Shown here: positions 8,032-9,070 of the stretch, one piece after another | Position numbering within the stretch: position 1 is the stretch's first letter | Layout: the number at the start of each line of letters is the position of its first letter | From: Pseudomonadota bacterium | Lineage (GTDB): Bacteria; Pseudomonadota; Gammaproteobacteria; Steroidobacterales; Steroidobacteraceae | DNA: 9,070 nucleotides | Reading direction: 5' to 3' | Assembly: GCA_021805275.1 (NCBI GenBank) | Contig: JAJZFQ010000143.1 | Coordinates: 1-9,070 of the forward strand | Program-made: the position numbers and the translations under genes | The notes under the pieces: model-generated | The model's database searches: none | Told to the model about the DNA's origin: nothing | Seen by the model: only the letters and a program-made list of their open reading frames with translations

Positions 8032-8630
8032 AGGTCTTCCCCCGATTCTTGTGCGTCCTCGACTGACGCGTGCAGAATCGCCAATGCGCGCGCCACGTAG
8101 ATCTTCGCCATTCGGCCGCTGATGCCCATCTCCCGACCCACCTCGTCGAACGGTCGGCCCTGCACAACCCGGAGCACGAATGCGTCTCGGCACCGAGACG
8201 GCAGCTGTCCCACCGCCACTTCGATTCTCTCCAGGCGCTGGCGCGCATCGACCACGGTCTCGGCCGACGGCGCCAGCTGCTCCGCTTCGGCCCGGACCAC
8301 CCGCGCAAATCGCTCCCGGACCGCACGTCGACGTCCGTGATCAGTCATCAGATTCAGCGCGCTGCGCCACAGATAGCTGGCCAGCGAAGCGATCGAGCCC
8401 TGGCGCTCCACCGCCAGCACTTTGACGTAGGCATCCTGAGCGATCTCCTTGGCCTCCTCCACCGAGCCGGTGCGCTGCGTCAAGAAGCGCAGCAGCGGCG
8501 CATGGTGCTTCCGGGCCACCTCGGCCAGGGCCTCGGCACGACTCTCGCGCTCCTCCGGGCAAAGACCTTCTCCCGGACTGTCAGCCGGATCTTCGCCACT
8601 GAGCGGTGCATCGACGCTACGAACATTCAC
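8028..8630 (-). CDS. ECF-family RNA polymerase sigma factor, FecI type
   Basis: A 200-residue extracytoplasmic-function sigma factor. Region 2 covers about 41-102 (HHAPLLRFL ... SVEEAKEIAQDAYVKVL at 56-72 ... ASYLWRSALNLMTDHGRRR), the part that binds core polymerase and the -10 element. Region 4 covers about 132-186, with the helix-turn-helix PFDEVGREMGISGRMAKIYVARAL at 160-183 for the -35 element. With the adjoining FecR and the STN receptor it should form a surface-signalling switch, activating the receptor/isopeptidase genes and possibly the biosynthesis genes. GTG 8630 is preferred: the frame is open to GTG 8786, but the extra 52 residues show no family features, and they would cover the structured leader. 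No clear ribosome site stands before GTG 8630; GTG at about codon 38 is a shorter option. The stop overlaps the fecR start by 4 bases. Confidence 0.9.
   Translation of the reverse strand: MNVRSVDAPLSGEDPADSPGEGLCPEERESRAEALAEVARKHHAPLLRFLTQRTGSVEEAKEIAQDAYVKVLAVERQGSIASLASYLWRSALNLMTDHGRRRAVRERFARVVRAEAEQLAPSAETVVDARQRLERIEVAVGQLPSRCRDAFVLRVVQGRPFDEVGREMGISGRMAKIYVARALAILHASVEDAQESGEDL
8032..8043 (-). promoter_or_regulatory. Ribosome binding site for the fecR-like gene
   Basis: The minus strand reads GGGGGAAGACCT immediately before GTG 8031. It lies within the last codons of the sigma gene, which fits coupled translation of the sigma factor and its regulator. Confidence 0.55.
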
Positions 8631-8690
8631 GGATGGACCGCACCAATGAGAGACGCGTGAGCGAACGCAGGAGGAAGTGCACTCAGTCGC

Positions 8691-8755
8691 GATTTGGAGT
8701 GGATGCTGCTGTGCGACACGATGTCCGTTCCGGACGGCAATCTGTACTCCAAACC
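8691..8755 (-). promoter_or_regulatory. Candidate structured 5' leader (three-way junction) of the sigma gene mRNA
   Basis: On the minus-strand RNA, GGTTTGGAGT (8755-8746) can pair over 10 positions, one a G-U wobble, with ACTCCAAATC (8700-8691). The enclosed stretch holds GTCCG-GAA-CGGAC (8735-8723) and a weaker GTG-TCG-CAC (8719-8711). The fold would lie about 60 bases before GTG 8630. The wobble favours a minus-strand RNA role, but chance cannot be excluded and no known riboswitch class is recognised. Confidence 0.35.
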
Positions 8756-8815
8756 CGCATCCGAATGCGTGTTGGTCCGTAGCCACACTCAGGAGACTGT
8801 CAGCGAGCTTTGTAG

Positions 8816-8846
8816 ACTATAGCACTCAATATCTGCGCGACGGCAA
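8816..8846 (-). promoter_or_regulatory. Candidate sigma-70 extended -10 promoter for the sigma/fecR genes
   Basis: The minus strand reads TTGCCG (8846-8841), a 19-base spacer, then TGC-TATAGT, i.e. an extended -10 with hexamer at 8821-8816. An A7 tract (8856-8850) stands just upstream of the -35 and an A5 tract (8872-8868) further up, as in UP elements. Start of transcription would be near 8809, giving a leader of roughly 180 bases before GTG 8630. The long spacer is compensated by the TGn motif. Confidence 0.5.
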
Positions 8847-8895
8847 GCGTTTTTTTCGCTCTGTTGGTTTTTGAGCGCGCCGAACGATCTTGAAG

Positions 8896-8928
8896 CAGCG
8901 TCGCAACAGCGTCGCGACAGGCGTCAGA
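8896..8928. repeat. Three 11-bp tandem units upstream of the sigma promoter
   Basis: CAGCGTCGCAA (8896-8906), CAGCGTCGCGA (8907-8917) and the diverged CAGGCGTCAGA (8918-8928) follow without gaps. The 11-base period is close to one helical turn, so bound proteins would sit on one face of the DNA. GTCGCGAC (8911-8918) is also a perfect palindrome. It lies about 50-85 bases upstream of the -35. Confidence 0.45.
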
Positions 8929-9020
8929 TGGAGACGGTGGTTATAAGCGTGATGAGACGCACGGTGAAATGGATGACCAGGATGGGGTTCGAGAAGCCCA
9001 TCCGAAGGGGCTGCGCAGCG

Positions 9021-9070
9021 CTAGCTCGCCGTCGCCGAACCCAGCAGCTCGCGCAGGGTCATGCAAGCCG
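9021..9070 (-). CDS. Possible C-terminal end of a neighbouring gene (partial, unidentified)
   Basis: A minus-strand frame enters from the window edge and ends with TAG at 9023-9021, reading ACMTLRELLGSATAS. Thirteen of its fifteen codons end in G or C, which resembles the coding bias of the sigma and fecR genes. Fifteen codons are far too few to name a product, and the open frame could be chance. Confidence 0.25.
   Translation of the reverse strand, partial: ACMTLRELLGSATAS

Larger units (their letters stand above)
8631..9020. other. Non-coding region upstream of the sigma gene
   Basis: No frame on either strand shows a recognisable protein. From right to left it holds a small hairpin (AGCCC/GGGCT, 8995-9012, no U tract), an 11-base tandem repeat (8896-8928), two T runs on the plus strand (8868-8872, 8850-8856), a candidate minus-strand promoter (8816-8846) and a possibly structured leader (8691-8755). 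G+C is lower than in the sigma and fecR genes (row 8941-9000: 31 of 60). Confidence 0.6.

Noticed and set aside
8032..8193. Longer FecR start at 8193
   Set aside because: The extra residues come from reading the sigma gene in another frame; GTG 8031 has a ribosome site and the coupled GTGA overlap.
8070..8660. Long plus-strand open frame opposite the sigma gene
   Set aside because: Composition shadow of a G+C-rich gene: His/Arg/Pro-rich, no recognisable domain. The same holds for open frames opposite the receptor (6422-6889) and hydrolase (3423-3977).
8631..8786. 52-residue extension of the sigma factor from GTG 8786
   Set aside because: No family features, no ribosome site, and it overlaps a stretch better explained as structured leader. 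It stays possible because the candidate transcription start is only about 23 bases upstream of it.
8841..8877. Intrinsic terminator at the T7 run (8850-8856)
   Set aside because: Only a 3-base stem precedes it on the plus strand; on the minus strand it is an A run upstream of a promoter.
8995..9012. Terminator for the possible gene at the right edge
   Set aside because: The AGCCC/GGGCT stem is only 5 bases with an 8-base loop and lacks a U tract on the minus strand.
1..9070. tRNA/rRNA genes, CRISPR arrays, insertion sequences, phage genes
   Set aside because: No repeat-spacer pattern, transposase motif, terminal inverted repeats or cloverleaf with tRNA consensus was seen.

Overview
The window carries most of a proteobacterial lasso-peptide locus of the isopeptidase type, together with its uptake and sensing genes. 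High G+C, an outer-membrane TonB-dependent receptor and a FecI/FecR pair point to a Gram-negative proteobacterium; a gammaproteobacterium of the Xanthomonas/Steroidobacter kind is my best guess, from the style of the receptor and sigma factor only.

Layout. The plus strand opens with the last 11 codons of a gene ending ...YTPIMVV, read as the C-terminus of the lasso leader peptidase (B protein). Next, 15 bases on, is the lasso cyclase (C protein, asparagine-synthetase-like, 53-1897). Everything else is on the minus strand and runs toward the cyclase: an ECF sigma factor (8630-8028), a FecR-type anti-sigma regulator (8031-6940, GTGA overlap), an STN-domain TonB-dependent transducer (6802-4106) and a lasso-isopeptidase-like serine hydrolase (4109-1827, GTGA overlap with the receptor gene). 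The hydrolase and cyclase genes overlap tail to tail by 71 bases. The precursor gene (A) is not in the window; it should lie left of base 1. No ABC exporter is present here.

How it should work (inference from the families). The B and C proteins mature a threaded peptide, which leaves the cell. The receptor binds it or its loaded form, imports it with TonB energy, and signals through its N-terminal STN domain to FecR and then the sigma factor. The isopeptidase opens the imported lasso by cutting the macrolactam bond. Synthesis, sensing, uptake and breakdown of one peptide would then be encoded side by side.

Points that stand out: the hydrolase keeps Ser574 and His684 but seems to lack the acidic residue of the triad; G+C steps from about 50-58% to about 67-73% at the receptor/fecR boundary; a hairpin pair with related arms flanks the fecR stop codon; and the sigma gene has a candidate extended -10 promoter followed by a roughly 180-base leader with a possible three-way-junction fold. 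Bases 8631-9020 hold no convincing gene; a minus-strand reading frame ends at 9021 and may be the tail of a neighbouring gene.
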